This document shows positions 11,480 to 24,694 of a stretch of 60,000 nt of DNA, in pieces. Each line of letters begins with the position of its first letter. Position 1 is the first letter of the stretch. The notes below the pieces were generated by a model. It saw only the letters and a program-made list of their open reading frames with translations. It had not been told where the DNA came from and did no database searches. Position numbers and translations under genes: made by a program. The DNA is from Lineus longissimus (lineage: Eukaryota > Nemertea > Pilidiophora > Heteronemertea > Lineidae), in assembly GCF_910592395.1 (NCBI RefSeq), contig NC_088316.1:1614001-1674000 (forward strand), given 5' to 3'.

Positions 11480-14400
11480 GATAGATAAGCCAAACCGGTA
11501 TGGCTAAATGAACGTAATGAATGACCATTGATGGAGAATCAAAGTCTTCTGATAGAATTTCACATAACGGTTTACAAGTTTTGTAACCGGCAGAATATCG
11601 CCCGTGATTCTATTTATTATAGAGAGTCCGTGAATCAAACTAACCCTTTTGGCTGTATAAATCTTGAAGTTCTTTGTAAAGGTAGCGAGGCAATAATGAG
11701 CGAAACGGCTCTTCGCTACATAACGGTTTTAGAAGCATGCTTCCGCATTTAGCAATAACGATTGGAACAGCTGTTCTTAATGGCTCTTTTATGCCGGTAT
11801 CAAGGTTTATGACCAACACCTAGTTCCCTTATTTTACTGTTGTGCAATTTCGTGTGATTTGAAGCTTTTTCAGAAATAAAACTCCATGTGCTCTTGGGTC
11901 ACTGTGCGAGAACTACTGGGTCGATTTCTTCAAAGTTGTATAATTATAGTAACAAAATTGAGCGCTTTTTTTGATTAAACAGAATTGGACAGAAAATAAA
12001 GAAACAAAAAAAGAAAAACACGGTAACCTGGGCCAACGGCCGCAAAAGTGAAAATTACCCCCGCGGAATTCCTGAAGATGGGTTGCACCCGAATCCAATA
12101 CGTCAGCCCACGATTCAATAACTTGGCGTATAGTTGACGATTCATGGTTGGGCATTCTGTTCTTAAATTACACAGAATACTACTCACCAATTCCGACAGG
12201 TATGCTATCTTATTCCATATATCTCTGGAGATTAGGAGTAGGGTCAACGAATCAAAGTAATGGGTGTTATAACCATGATGACGGTTACGATAACGCTGAC
12301 AAGCCGATTTCATGAATAACATCAGGGAAGGCTCCCTTGGGAGGATTGTGTGGGTTGCCGGGGGTATGAGGGAAGAGAGGCGTCCTCAAAGCGCATGAAC
12401 CCATCCCATCATTGATACATCTCCACGGGCTCGTTACTGCACAGCGAAACATGTCAACCTGTCAGAACAACCCGCATTATGATGATGACATATTCGATAC
12501 CTGCATACATATTTCCGTATCACACTGATTTTTCGATTAAGGGACACAGAGCTTAAATTATTCATTCAAGTGGCATAGCATACTACACGATTACATATTA
12601 GCTAACGCTGGGGGAATTGTATGAACGCCATAGGTCACGTGAATTGACTCGGAGTGTCACTCAAGACGGAGGCGTAAACGCAATTTCGAGCCAAAGGAGT
12701 AATTTACTTTTAGTTAGTAGAACTCATATGCACGACTTTAGCACATCAATACCAATTTGGCATCAAATCACGTGACGTGATGTCATTACGTCACCTCCCG
12801 GAATGTGACTTTAAATGTCACGCCATGCATTCACTCTGATATAATTTTTGTCCTTGTTAGCTGGCCAATACTCACAGTCTCCAATCAAACACAAAATTAT
12901 TTCATTCTTAATACGCAATTTCGCTCATGCAGAACTAATCGGCGTATTATGTAAATCACCCTACATCCCTTCCATTTGCCAGATTAACTGCGAATACGAC
13001 AACCAAAATTAGTTATGCATGAGAGATATCCCGTATGGATAAAATAATGTTGGCTTTGATGGGACAAAGTGATAACTGGCTGAGCGACGTGGTGAAAGAA
13101 ACGTGGCCGAAAGTCATAATTCAACTACCGTCCAGAAGCAGTATTGGCATGGTTAGAAAGTCGCACTGTCTCCTCAAGAGAGACTGCCACAGGCAAGGAA
13201 TTGCAATGATCTATGAAGCAATCATTACGGAAAATGAAAAATGTGGCGTTTAATCATTAACTACTGATTGAATGGGATACACATTATTTCAGCGAAGATC
13301 ACATTGCGCGTTTCGCTCTTTATCGGGAGCAGTATACATGCTTCCCGAAATTGGTGGCTTGCATTGGAACTAACTTTTTCCCCCTTGTCCATCATTTAAG
13401 GCATTCAAGTGTGTTGGTCAACCATGACTATCTCCTTTGTCCCTCCAACATAAGACCAAGTTTCCCCTTACGACATCACTATTTCGGACAATCAGCGCCC
13501 CATTTCTGGAAAGGTGTATACTTGACCCATTCACGCTTGAACGAGGAATATAATAATAGTGCCGAATCTGACATGACCCGGTGTCTTTACTGTTTATAGT
13601 CTCCTGAAGACGGCAAAGTTAACCCCCTGCTCCTGCCTATAGTCCCCCTTTAATATTGTTATTTCATCAAATCGTCATCGTTCAAAGTCAATGGATGCGC
13701 ATTATCCTTTGTTCACCTACATTGTATTCGAACTGTAGCTGACGTCGGAACATTAACAAGTGAAAGCGGAATAAACGACATCTCTGACAGGCAATACCAT
13801 TTAGATGGAGACATACGGGATTTCCTTCAAATCGTCTAATTGCTCAGTTAATTGCATTGGTCTTTAGTTGACGGCTTAATTAGGATGCGCCTTAACTCCG
13901 ATGCGTCATTTGAAGTAGTCCGCTTTAAGTTGAATGAAGACAACAGTTCTTAGCAGAGTTGGGTCTCTTTCCAGTCACGAAATTTGCTGTAATTTTACCA
14001 GTATTCGCTATGAGCTGTGAGGCGTTTTTGATCGAAGAGGCTGTAGCGCGCATTCATACCTGAATATGCGAGGTAACACATGAATGTTCCTGTACTCGGA
14101 TATTGGTACCTTGTTCGTTTGACAAAAATGCTCTCGGCTGCTGCTCTAGAATATTGACTTATATTAAGACAATGCGGACTACGTGACTGGTATACAATGT
14201 CAGCTTAGCTTGGCTGCCCGTCTTGCACTGATAACACTAAATATTAAGTGCTAACCATGGACATATGAGTACATACCCTCAGGCACGACCAGCAGTTAGT
14301 GAAAGCGTTGTATTCGCCATTTTTAGAATGGCGAGCGCATTTATGGCTTTCTCATGATAATTCGGGGGACATCACAGAGAAACGCGAGAGACCTTTGATT

Positions 14401-15715
14401 CGTCCGTTGAAAATCCTATAAGGCTGGACCAACTTTAGCCACCATTGTTTAGACTTTACGAACCCTTACACGACCTTTTTGCACCTGTTAAGATAGCGGC
14501 TAGGCCTACTTCCATCAGTGTTTGGCTGGTCATACACTGTTGCTACTTCTTATATCTCGAGTGGGTTAACGAAGACGTTGTTTCCTCATCTGTCCTGTCT
14601 TAAAGAAGGTCTTCTTTGATTGATGAGAGAGTTCTAAACAATTTCTTGTTGCATTGAAACCTCTGAATTTCGTATTCAGCACAGTCACATGGATTAGTGT
14701 AGCAAAGCGATAATGGCGTGTAGCAGGACAACCTGGAACACAAATTCACCAAAAATAACCGATACTTTAGAAATTTAATCTAGTTTTAATGAATTTTGTC
14801 GCTTCAAATTACACTTCTGCGAAAATTAATTGGTTTGCCTTTAGCAAATGCATTTGTTTTGACATTGCGATGTGCAAGGTGATGACAATTAGTGGGCTCT
14901 TTGCAGTGCATGAGGAACCGTGATCTCTTAAATTCTTGTGCTGCTACAAAGTTGTCGAACTTGCTTAAAGGCATATTCCGTTCATTTAAAAATCTGAATA
15001 TTGAGGTAGAATTAGAATTTCTTGGGACCGATGATGTTTCTTCATTTGAGCAGAAAAAAAACAAGTCAAGATTTTTTCATCTTTCAGAGTTGAATTTTTT
15101 TCAAAAGTTAAAAATTCTGAAAAACTTTCAAAGTCAAAATTTTTGGCTGAAAACACCAAAAAATGTTTGTACAAACATGAGATAGTCTCAGTGTATAAAC
15201 CAGACGGGTATCACAATCATGACAGAATTGTTGGCCAATGGAAATAGACCCCATTAAATTGGATCAAACACTAACTGTGCGCACGATTGAACGGCAATCC
15301 CGCCCAACGTAACAAGCCCCATTACCTGCGCACGACTGAGCAGCAACAATGTAAACAATTGGGTGTAGAGATATTTTTATCGTCAGTCCTGTGATGCCTT
15401 CGCAAAGGGATCAATTGAACCGTCTCATTTTCTATTCATAAGTCTGGCGCAGATCAGCTAGCCAAATTAGGTCTGCTCAACACGCGGACAATAGGGTTCC
15501 ATTCAGTAACTTGCGTATGACTTGATGATGCTTTGATGTCTACTGAGGCAAGGGAAGGGCACTGTACTTGTCGTAGGAAATACGGAATCGTTCTGAGGGC
15601 AATCGCTTGGAATTGGGAAAGCTCGCAATCTGGTTACATGGTGACCTTATGAGGTTGTTCTGAGGTTCGATTAGGAATGGGGCATGGTCAGCCAATGTCA
15701 AGAACAGGCGATGTA
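11480..15715. other. Non-coding stretch, no gene recognised
   Basis: Only short frames without motifs. A cluster of CACGTG/TGACGTGA/TTACGTCA words lies at about 12,769-12,795. An A/T-rich segment with repeated TCAAAA/TTGAA words lies at 15,060-15,150. Confidence 0.5.
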
Positions 15716-15719
15716 GATT

Positions 15720-16035
15720 TAGAAAAGAGGGCTCGAAGGAAAATATAATCTCTACCGAGTATGAAATTTCTTGTGTCGTAACAGTCAGGAGGTTCGAAGT
15801 AAAATGAAATCTAACTGAAATGAAATTTCTTGTGGTGTTAGGCCGAAGTTACATAGACCTCATTCGTTCATTTACCACGAGTCACTTTCCGGGTTTTTCT
15901 TTCATTCCTCGGCGAAAGCACGCCACAAGGCCGTGCTTTTTACAGGGGAACGAAAGCAAAAGGGGAAAATGAGTCCTGGGAAATGAACGAATGAGGTCTA
16001 TGTAACTTCGGCCTAACAGTCAGAGATATAACCTG
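15720..16035 (+). repeat. Short tandem duplication hosting a MITE
   Basis: A unit of about 60 bp containing TTCGAAG, AAAAT, ATGAAATTTCTTGTG and TAACAGTCAG occurs twice. In the first copy TTGTGTCGTAACAGTCAGG is continuous (15,771-15,789). In the second, the same site is split by the element at 15,841-16,013. The intact copy therefore acts as an empty site. Confidence 0.75.
15841..16013. mobile_element. 173-bp palindromic MITE with TA target duplication
   Basis: The ends are inverted repeats of more than 30 bp (GGCCGAAGTTACATAGACCT on the left, its complement on the right). The arms continue as imperfect complements to a central hairpin (AAAGCACG...CGTGCTTT). It is flanked by TA on both sides (15,839-15,840 and 16,014-16,015). 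Comparison with the empty copy of the host repeat shows a single TA, so TA is the target duplication. That is the hallmark of Tc1/mariner-type mobilisation. It has no coding capacity, so it is a non-autonomous element. Confidence 0.85.
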
Positions 16036-16598
16036 TTTCATTTCCTCAAATTAAGTGTTACTAAGTAACTGCATCCGTGCACATGACCTGTTTGGACCCT
16101 CTGCATCTACTACCTTTGTGCTCTGCCGCCACACACGACTTGTTATCCCAAGAACTCGGTATCATCCCGCGACAGGTCGGATTACTCGTCCTTAATCACA
16201 TTGTAAATGTTATATGACAATAAACGGACATCTCCTTGCTGTAATTACAACCGTAAAAATATTCAGGAGGGTTATTGTCCTCGTTATGCATATTGCGATA
16301 CTCAACCTTCCCATTATGCTGAGAATTACTTGGCTAACGAGTTGATTTCATAAGATGGCTGCCTGCATAGATTTTTTTTTCATCCGTGCTACGTTCTAGC
16401 TCGAAATAACGAGTATTGACGTAAAAGAACTTGAAGTGCCTTATGTGGATTCTAGCAGATGCTTTTATAGTACATCTTCACATATTGACCTTTTAAGTAA
16501 TGGCAGTCCGTGTTAACAGACACAAAATAAATGTGTCTTTGGGGACTAGGAGAGTGATGACGCCTATGCCATCAACTAAAACGTTAAGCCGTAAAATG

Positions 16599-16865
16599 CA
16601 CAAGAAGGAGACTTTTCCGACTACTTAACGATTTCTCTAACTTTTCCTGATTTATCCGACAAAAGTCAGACTTTTCCCTGATGATCGGATTTCTAAAAAC
16701 CTGCGAAAAATACCAGGGCTTCCCAAAATAGGGCTATCAAGACGATCACAGACCTAAGTTGAATGAAGTTAATGAGGTGTGAGCCAAACACTCAGAGTGA
16801 CCTAACTGAGTGAGCTACATGTATTTTATAGTATTCACATTTAGGGTCACTCTGACATGTCTGAG
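16599..16865. mobile_element. Foldback element family F1, copy 1 (left arm and centre)
   Basis: Starts near CACAAGAAGGAGACTTTTCC and carries the family blocks CTAACTTTTCCTGATTTATC, CGGATTTCTA, GGGCTTCCCAAAATAGGGCT, TTAATGAGGTGTGAGCCAAA and CACTCAGAGTGACC. It then enters the start of the opposite arm (GTATTCACATTTAGGGTCAC) before similarity fades. The intact family appears to be one long palindrome of about 500 bp, and this copy keeps mainly its left half. Confidence 0.75.
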
Positions 16866-16869
16866 CGTT

Positions 16870-19800
16870 CTGAAAATTGGTGTTGCCAACCCACTGTTTA
16901 TCGATATTGGACATTTTGAATGGCGCCAAGTGACCAGTGCATAATGTCTCAAGTACATCGAATATTCAGTCGGTGAAACCAAAGTGTGTTTGTCACATGA
17001 TGTGTCACGTGATATGCAAATCATCTGGTTCCAGGTTCAAAGATTTTTAAAGAAGCAATCATATACAATTCTCACTAATCTTTTTCGGCACACTTTGCAT
17101 TATGCAGCACATTGACTTATTCACACCAATGCCATATACATGTACTCCGATTTCGTTAAATTAATAACAGGGTGATTAATTACCAAAGTAGTCAACATCG
17201 AATTGACTGACTCGTCATGACTGAAATCTATATCTAATTTGCCAGTAGCGCAGCCTTTGGGGCATGCAATCAAAAATGACAGATTTGCAGGATTAAATAT
17301 CGGTTTCGAGTAATTTAACGGATGAGGTGAGTTGTGGCTCAGTTAATACATTGAGACGCAGCAGCCACACTAATTCTGTGAGGCCTTAATCTGAGCGTCA
17401 GCTGGAATAGTCGCTATTTGTAAACTATGACGAAGAATAGCCTTCACACCTTTCGCTGTGTAATTTACTTTACAACGACAGGAACTACTCCGAATGGTCT
17501 GAAGATAAAAACAATTATCCGTATGGTTTGACCTTGGAAGAGCGCCTTTGACAGAGCGTTCTCGGGTCAAGCGTTGATCCTCATATCAGGCCGGGACTGG
17601 AAGAAACTCCATAGCCATAACAAAGAAAGGTTGAACTAAAGCATGGATTGCGCAGTCGTCGGTCCGTCTGCAGGTGGTGACCTTCTGAAGGTGAAATGTA
17701 TGCTACTGCGGGATGGAGAGATGGGCAGAAATAGTCTGTGATGGGCGGTCTTTCTCGATAAGCACACCAAATATGCTCCCAACCCCAAGACCTTCTATCG
17801 GACAATCAGACCAAAAGGCATTACAGGCATGGCCTCGTGTCAATTACCGGCCAGGCATCAGCATTGTTACCAATTTACCCCGGGGGGGGGGGGGGGCAAT
17901 CATCGTCTGCCTGGCCTATGACCGCATATATACATCACAACAAAAACAAAAGTCGCCTAAAGCACGAACAATTGCTATCAGCCAAGATTAGCTTCATCTG
18001 GGATTACAAGTGAATGTTATTCTTCGTCTCTTCTTGAGTGCATGTATTGGTCCGAGGTTCATTAGAGTCGCCGGGGTGTGATCAATTGCAAACAGAATTT
18101 AGTCACCTAGAGTATACTTCTCAATATATCTAGCGCTGTATCAGGCAGAATATATTGATCTGGTGAACGTTCGTTTGGAATCTCCTGGGGACCTCCCCCT
18201 CTATGCATTGGAAAAAGGAATGTGACCCTCAATTATATAGATGGCACTAAGGTCTCATCCACACGTGTTGCGGATGGAAACAACTGTACTGGCATGAGAT
18301 TCCTGGCTTGAGATGCCTACTAGAATGGAACCTATCGCCAACCTCTAATATGCAACTCGCAGCGCTCGCACTCTCTGACTCTGCGTCGATTGAGGCAAGG
18401 CATGAACTTTAATTTTATTTATAGGCAACACATTGGTTGACTAATCTTCACGCAGAGGGGGAAAATCACGATCATCCTCTAGCAAACGCATGAGGTCGTA
18501 AACAGTTCTGCTCCTGTCAGTACGTTTCGCACTGGATCCTTAGAACATTCCACACATCACTACCAAATGTATTTAATGTTTAAATCCCTAGTGGTATTTG
18601 AGAACTTGCAATAAAGTGTGAAAAGAAAAATTGGCTTCAAGATTTGAAAAGTTCAGCGGCAAAGCCTGGAGCATCGGCAGGCGAGAACTTATTTAAATTT
18701 AGTTCATTTTGTACATCTGTCATTAATGCAAGGAAATGAAACCGGGGTTTTTAAGCTCACTGGAATTGGCTGGTTTCCAGACAAAAAAATGTTGCAGAAA
18801 AAACAGGTTTAGATGTAATCCTTCTGGAACCGTTACCTGACTGGGTTGTTGAATTTCACGCTTTACTGGTTGTAATTGCGTAGCAAGAGTCTGTAGAGAA
18901 TGCCTATATACTTCAATTCTTGGCCGGCGTTTTTGAGCTTTTGAAAAAAAACATAAAGGTTTCTCGCTAAGACAGTGCACCCCTTATCTAACCCCATAAA
19001 AAAGCCCAAAAGGTTTTTGAGACTCTATACCCATGATCACACAACATTTTGGATTCAGGGCTGCCTGTTGCACTGCTTAGTTTTTATAGATATTTTCAAA
19101 AAAGTTTGTTTGGGGGCTGACCAGTCGTGCCTTTCACTTGGAACAAGGGTCAAAGTGGCTAATGACATTGTCTGCTTATAGGCCATCTGACGTATTCTGA
19201 GTATGCGCATTTTTTCTTTGGGCCCTGGCTTGTCTTTATCGAAAAGGTTCATTCTGGTGTAATAAATATTAAAAACAAACACGTATTCAGGCATCTTTCC
19301 CGTTCATAAATTGTCATGATTGAATAGATCCCCCAGTGAAAATACCGTTTGCTGCCAAACGTAAGTAAATTTACGTGCAGTTAAGGTTGATTTCATTTCC
19401 GTCTGTCAGACGTATTCTGATTGGCTGTTATACATGTCATGCCACATTTGCATATCGAGAAAAACGCACGCCATCTGAATGTGGCTTTTAGGAAATTATG
19501 AAGGCTTCAAGTTTTGACGAATCTACATTCGAGTTTGAGTCTTGGAATCAAGTCTGCATATACTTAGTTTATCGTATTTATATAGCTCACTGTGATTTAG
19601 AGGGATAACTTGGGTGTGGGATTTATGTGACCAGGAGGATAATGTGCCTATTCACCTCCATACGCCTCCTCATGTAGCAACAGACTAATGACTTACTGAC
19701 TCACATTGGGAACGAGAAATAAGTAATTTACTCGAGAATCGGGAATAAGGGATAAGAAATGAGAAACCAATTTCAAATTGGGTTTTGGTAGACTTCGCCA

Positions 19801-21300
19801 AGACTTGATCCTTTGACCTAAGACCGCCAATTTCGGGATAAAAGGAGCTCGTTACTTACCAAACAAGTTACAAGAGCTTAGCACGACAAGCAGACGCTTT
19901 CAAATTAACCGATTTCTATCAAGTTTGTGTAACGCGACTTACATATACTTCAACATATACTTCAGTTTCGGTTTAGTAGCATCTTGGCGAGTGTACTGTA
20001 TAGTACATGTTATTCACATTGAAGTCACGGCACAGTTGAACAAGTACTGAACCAAACGCATTTTTTGCTGGTCGGGTCCGTATGATTTTAATCCAAAGTG
20101 ATCGACCCGTCCAATATATAGATACTTTAAGGTGACGGGATACTAAAAATAAGGCAAGATAGGTAATAGATATTAAACAGAGAATATACCAACGCTGGAA
20201 TGACGTATTCTGTAAACAATCCTTCTATACAGGAATTCAGTTTCGAGAACCTATGGTGGTGTATGAATCCACAAATACACCAAGGAATAACAATAAAAAA
20301 ATTTGTTGAAAACGAAACAGACGGCTCATCGCCCGGATACAGGATAAATTTTCGCAACTTGTTCATTCTTTTTCTTCGTTTATGGCTCTTAGGTGATTGG
20401 CTCTGACACTTAAAGCATCTCAGATTCAGGATGATAGCTAAAATGAAAGGTAATTGCGTTTGAATAAGTTTGCTGAAGTCCCATGCTTGAATGTCTGCAC
20501 AAGATTCGGGATATTTTATACGCAGTGGGAAGTTTGCGCATTGGGACCCAAACATAGTATCAAATTTATGTCTCTTTTGGCAGTGAATCCTTTTCTGTCG
20601 CCGACTATATAGTCTGGAATCATTTTTGTCCAAGAACACGGGCTTCTTGAGGGTTGCTTTTTCGTTCAACTGAGCATCGGAAAAAGTAACCTCCCGTAAG
20701 TTTTATTACAACATTCGGTACCATTGGTTCGTAAGACAAATGCATCCGCAATTAATATCAACATCTCGACATGTTAGCCTATTCAAGCCCCTTTTAGGTT
20801 CATTAAAAAAAACCTAATCTAAAAGCCGTTCAGCATACTTGAACGGAAATACTCCTCAACAACGAAGTCACGGAATGAGAGCTCAGAAACCAATTAAATG
20901 TCATGAGTATTCACATACAGACAGAAATATTGGCCAGACATTTTATATCTATACATGTTATAGGTCAGACATTTCTTGAGGGAGGCAGAAATGCTTTAAT
21001 TAGTGGCTCAGTGTGCACGAGGGACTTTGCTATAAGTACTTTTTAGAGTCCGTCATGAACATTGCCTGCCTCATATAAACTTACAGAACAGAGGTTGGGG
21101 AGCGATGATTCATTTTCCATGTAGGAAACATATCAAAATACATGTTACATGTATGTAAACAGATAAACTTACCTGTCTCGCTTGGAAAAAGAAGAGACTA
21201 GTACGAGGCAGACATGATTACTGTGATGCTTTATTAGTACTGAAAACGTCAGACAAAACAACTTGAACAAACTACGTACTGCGTGTAATTTTTTGCATCA
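16870..21300. other. Non-coding stretch, no gene recognised
   Basis: A G-run lies at 17,881-17,896. The longest open frame (reverse strand, 20,127-20,669, about 180 codons) begins without ATG and has no family resemblance. AAAGGTTT words near 18,955-19,015 resemble those at 31.6 and 44.8 kb. Confidence 0.5.
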
Positions 21301-21324
21301 CAGTTTTATAGACGGCTCTTCAAA

Positions 21325-21510
21325 TTGCCGCGCAAACAAGCGATTTAAACTGGTGCGACCTGCGATTTATATCGCGATCGCATGCGACGATAATCGCTCG
21401 TTTGCGGTTGTCATCGCAGGTCGCAGCGACAACATGCGAGTCAATATCAAAACAAGCGATTACCGGTTTTATCCGAAGACGAGATATCCTTCTGACGTAC
21501 TAAGCAGCTG
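21325..21510. repeat. GCGATT-rich palindromic repeat, copy 2
   Basis: Contains GCGCAAACAAGCGATTTAAA, GTGCGACCTGCGATTTATAT, CGCATGCGACGATAATCGCT and CGTTTGCGG, with a further partial unit GTCGCAGCGACAACATGCGA. AAACAAGCGATT and AATCGCTCGTTTGCG are inverted relative to each other. It is related to the segments at 1.8, 31.5 and 44.5 kb. Confidence 0.6.
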
Positions 21511-21944
21511 CTACAATCGCAGGCAGCTAGGTGAAACAACAGCGTCATCCTGATACAGAGCGGCGGTTTCGACGACGCCTACCAATACGCCATTTTGCAC
21601 AAGCATGTTATGCAGCCGTTGTAACTATTTATCTTGGCTTATTCATTCCATGGCTCCTATGGGAGTCCTTGACATTTTTCTGAACATGCCCTCGTCTTTG
21701 TACAATGAATGTGAAGTGTTTGGTGAAAGATAAGGTGCATGTTACAGAAATCTTATCTCTACTATCTCAAGGGCTAGACTTCGGTAGAGGATGTTTTTCC
21801 GTAATACTCCAGGTCGTCTTACCTCTCCGATTCGACCAAAGATCTTAACCTTGGTTGACCGCTGAAGAAAGCCAATATTATTCATTGACTTAGAACGAAA
21901 TATTCGAAAGATGTGTTACTGACCGGGAGGGCAAACATAGCGTT

Positions 21945-22112
21945 ATTTTGCCCCTTACTTCGCAGGGAAGGCCCAATACACGGTATGTTGTCTTTACACG
22001 TAGTCTGGCCGCAACTAGGCCTAAATTCCCATTGTTCTACCCTTCAAGGGTTAGCAGGGCAAATCTTAATGACATCGACCCCCACGAGACAGCTTTCATG
22101 GTGGTCGATAGG
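21945..22112 (+). repeat. Dispersed repeat family R2, copy 3
   Basis: Collinear with the copy at 11.3 kb: TACACGGTATGTTGTCTTTA, GGCCTAAATTCCCATTGTTC, AAGGGTTAGCAGGGC and GACATCGACCCCCACGAGAC. Confidence 0.7.
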
Positions 22113-22114
22113 AC

Positions 22115-22815
22115 TAAACTTGCAAGGGCTCAACCATTTAGGGCGTGTTTAAGGACAAAAGGACACATTTAACAAATATCATATTCCGATCATCGTTACC
22201 GCATCACTACATACATCTGTATTGTAGAGGTGGATTCTTATTAGTGTAGCCTACTGAAACTACTAAACACACTCAAATCACAAATTGGTCCTTTTACAAG
22301 GTTTCAGTATTGTCAACCACTGAAAAGGTTATTATCTCGAGTTAGCCTCAAGGCTGCCCAGCCGTGTAACTGGGGTAACATGCTAAAGCGTCGAAAGGCT
22401 GACATCTTCCCTTATTTGATTGGGCTTAACATTTTCAATTCGTACATGTACTTGAATTCCAGTGAAATGAAACAAAATTGACATTCAGCGAAATTGCTTT
22501 TGGCATTTTTGAAAGTAAAACCGACCAAGGTGTTTTGTAAGCAAAACAAAGATTGCTTTCAACATGCTTGCCCCGTGGCTTAGGAATTACACTGTAGTTT
22601 CTCATATACTCGTCTACCTTTGCTAATTATCCCTTCGTCTACCCTAATAGCTATCTGGCCACTGTATAGTCTAGAATATGAAACTTGTATCTCTCTTGTT
22701 TAGGTTTACTGCTGAAATTTCATCGCAGCATGTTAAACAAATACATAGCGTGAGGTGATGAGACAGGGGTCAAAGCCAAATGAGTCAGCTATTGTCATCT
22801 CTTTACGGCACAGGT
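22115..22815. other. Non-coding stretch, nothing recognised
   Basis: No motif-bearing frame or repeat seen. Confidence 0.5.
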
Positions 22816-22818
22816 GCT

Positions 22819-22916
22819 ACTGCTATAGAGTTACTGCTATAGAGTTACTGCTATAGAGTTACTGCTATAGAGTTACTGCTATAGAGTTACTGCTATAGAG
22901 TTACTGCTATAGAGTT
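22819..22916 (+). repeat. Perfect 14-bp tandem repeat, 7 copies
   Basis: The unit ACTGCTATAGAGTT is repeated exactly seven times without a mismatch, with a partial preceding unit and AC after it. The perfection suggests recent expansion. The unit length is not a multiple of 3 and there are no spacers, so it is neither a coding repeat nor a CRISPR. Confidence 0.95.
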
Positions 22917-22919
22917 ACA

Positions 22920-24470
22920 CGAAAATATTGCAGAAGAATGCAATGTTTAACGTGCTTGCCAAGCATCCGTTTGCCTATATGCGATGTAGCACAGCGGCAG
23001 CGTGGCGTGTTGATTACTTTGCATGCATAAATCAAACAGTCACCAGCCGACTTCTTCTATTTGGTAAAGAAGAACTTGGCAGTACCTCCTATATTGTAAC
23101 GTGTGTACAGGGTGGCTACAGGTATCGGAGAGGAGAGAGAAAAATGACGACACAAACGGAACAGATTAGTTCATTTTGAGGGGTATAAGGCCCGCATTTA
23201 TTATTTTTATCCGATTGTACCCCTCCAACACTGCAATGGGAGGGCCTTGTTTCTATTGTGTTGCAAAAGTAAACCAATACCTTTACCCACCGTGATGGTA
23301 TAGGCAAAAATTTACAAAAACAAGGGAAAAACAAGTAGCTGGCTAAACGCAAGGTCAACAATCGAAATAGCAAATGTTTCTTGGAAAAAATATCGGAGTA
23401 CCTTAAACTGTTTCGCTTCCATTCATATCTATCGCAACAACATGTGGAGCGCAAAGGAAAGGTTCCTCTTTCTTGATGATTGATAACAAATAGGCTTGTT
23501 GAATAGCTCTGCAACAAGGTAAGTTGTTCAAGGATCAACAGATAAAGCGACCAAGCTTTGGCTATAAACATGGTGCCGAGTTCCGTGTTGTGGTGTTCAT
23601 GTAACGAATAACCTTGGTCAGCTGCTGCTCGAGTTTCCCCGAAGATGGTTCCTCAACATCGACTCGTGGCCGAGTTGCACTATTGGCGTTAATATTAACA
23701 CTAGAACGCTGGTGTTACCTGTTAACGCTGTGTATGGAATTGATGAAGGAGATGTCGCAAAAATTGAGTAGTTGATGCCATTTTTAGCGGTTGACGCGGA
23801 CCATGCAAGCAACTAGTCCTTTATTGGTTTTAAATGCCAAGACGTTTGGGAAGGAAACAATGCTTGCGCGTGAGAGACAAGTAAATGTATACAGAGCAAT
23901 GTACAGGTACAAGCCTGTACATTGTAACTTGGCAGGTCTGCAAACATGCTTATTTGTAAAAAATGTCGGTCGAAGGACCTGACATATGCCATATTTACCA
24001 GTACAAATCACTGACGGCACTTAGAAAGCACAACAGGGACGCCAAATGTGTTGAGGCCATTCCCTGTAACGACAACGCCAACGTAATGCTGTTTCGATGC
24101 AACATTTAGTCAAATTATCAAGTTTCTGTTCGATTACTTTGGCCACCACCAGCTGGGACCATGTTCTGCCTAACAACCTTGTTAAATATGTATTCCTCGT
24201 GGTCGCTGAGTAACTGAGTTTATTTAGCATGAATTTTAGGCACCCGCAATTGTTGTCGAATTGATCTTTGGGGTTTTCGGACATGCCTGTTTCTACTGCC
24301 ATCAATAAAATCTCATGTCAACCGAGATAGAGCAATCTTGTAAAGTCCCACTGGTTTTTCTGAGGAAGCCAGTAAAATAAGCTGGCCAAGTGCTTTTTCG
24401 TGACAACTTAGTTGAGTAACATCTCTATTGCGAGAAGGATAGCAGATTTTTGACAGAAGATATTAGTAAG
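22920..24470. other. Non-coding stretch with a small hairpin
   Basis: No gene recognised. A perfect 11-bp inverted repeat (CAATGTACAGG...CCTGTACATTG) with a 6-bp loop lies at about 23,898-23,925. Confidence 0.5.
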
Positions 24471-24472
24471 GA

Positions 24473-24690
24473 GCCTCATAGCCTAGTGGTTAACACTGCT
24501 GGCTATCACGCAATAGGGCCCGGGTTCGATCCCGGAGAGAACCCAGGATTGTATTTCCGGATGAACCGGCGTGGCTTTCAAGGAACTAAAATTCCTGGCT
24601 CTTCACAACACGTATATTAAAAACGTATGAAATAGTTGAGGGTCTGTCGGATGAGACTAAAAGCCGTGGTCCCTTGTACCTGGATTTTAC
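24473..24690 (+). mobile_element. tRNA-derived SINE family S1, full-length copy
   Basis: The head is tRNA-like with a good A box (TAGCCTAGTGG, 24,481-24,491) and B box (GGTTCGATCCC, near 24,524), giving an internal RNA polymerase III promoter. The body carries AACCCAGGATTGTATTTCCG, GATGAACCGGCG and TTCAAGGAAC. The 3' part has GGATGAGACTAAAAGCCG and GTCCCTTGTACCTGG, a kind of 3' block seen in several invertebrate SINE families. It is not a functional tRNA gene, because the sequence does not fold into a plausible cloverleaf with an acceptor stem. Two reverse copies occur at 7 kb. Confidence 0.8.
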
Positions 24691-24694
24691 TGAA

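Noticed and set aside
19400-19480. CCAAT box plus octamer-like ATTTGCATA, considered as a histone or snRNA promoter
   Set aside because: No histone frame or snRNA-like sequence follows within the next kilobases; isolated motifs occur by chance.
20127-20669. Reverse frame of about 180 codons
   Set aside because: No ATG at its start, no family resemblance, no splice context, and codon content like the surrounding A/T-rich DNA.
22819-22916. Regular repeats considered as a CRISPR array
   Set aside because: Units of 14 bp are directly adjacent with no spacers, and the window is eukaryotic.
24473-24546. tRNA-like sequence with A and B boxes considered as a tRNA gene
   Set aside because: No convincing acceptor-stem pairing, and the sequence continues into a SINE body shared with two other copies. 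The same reasoning applies to 53,443-53,520.
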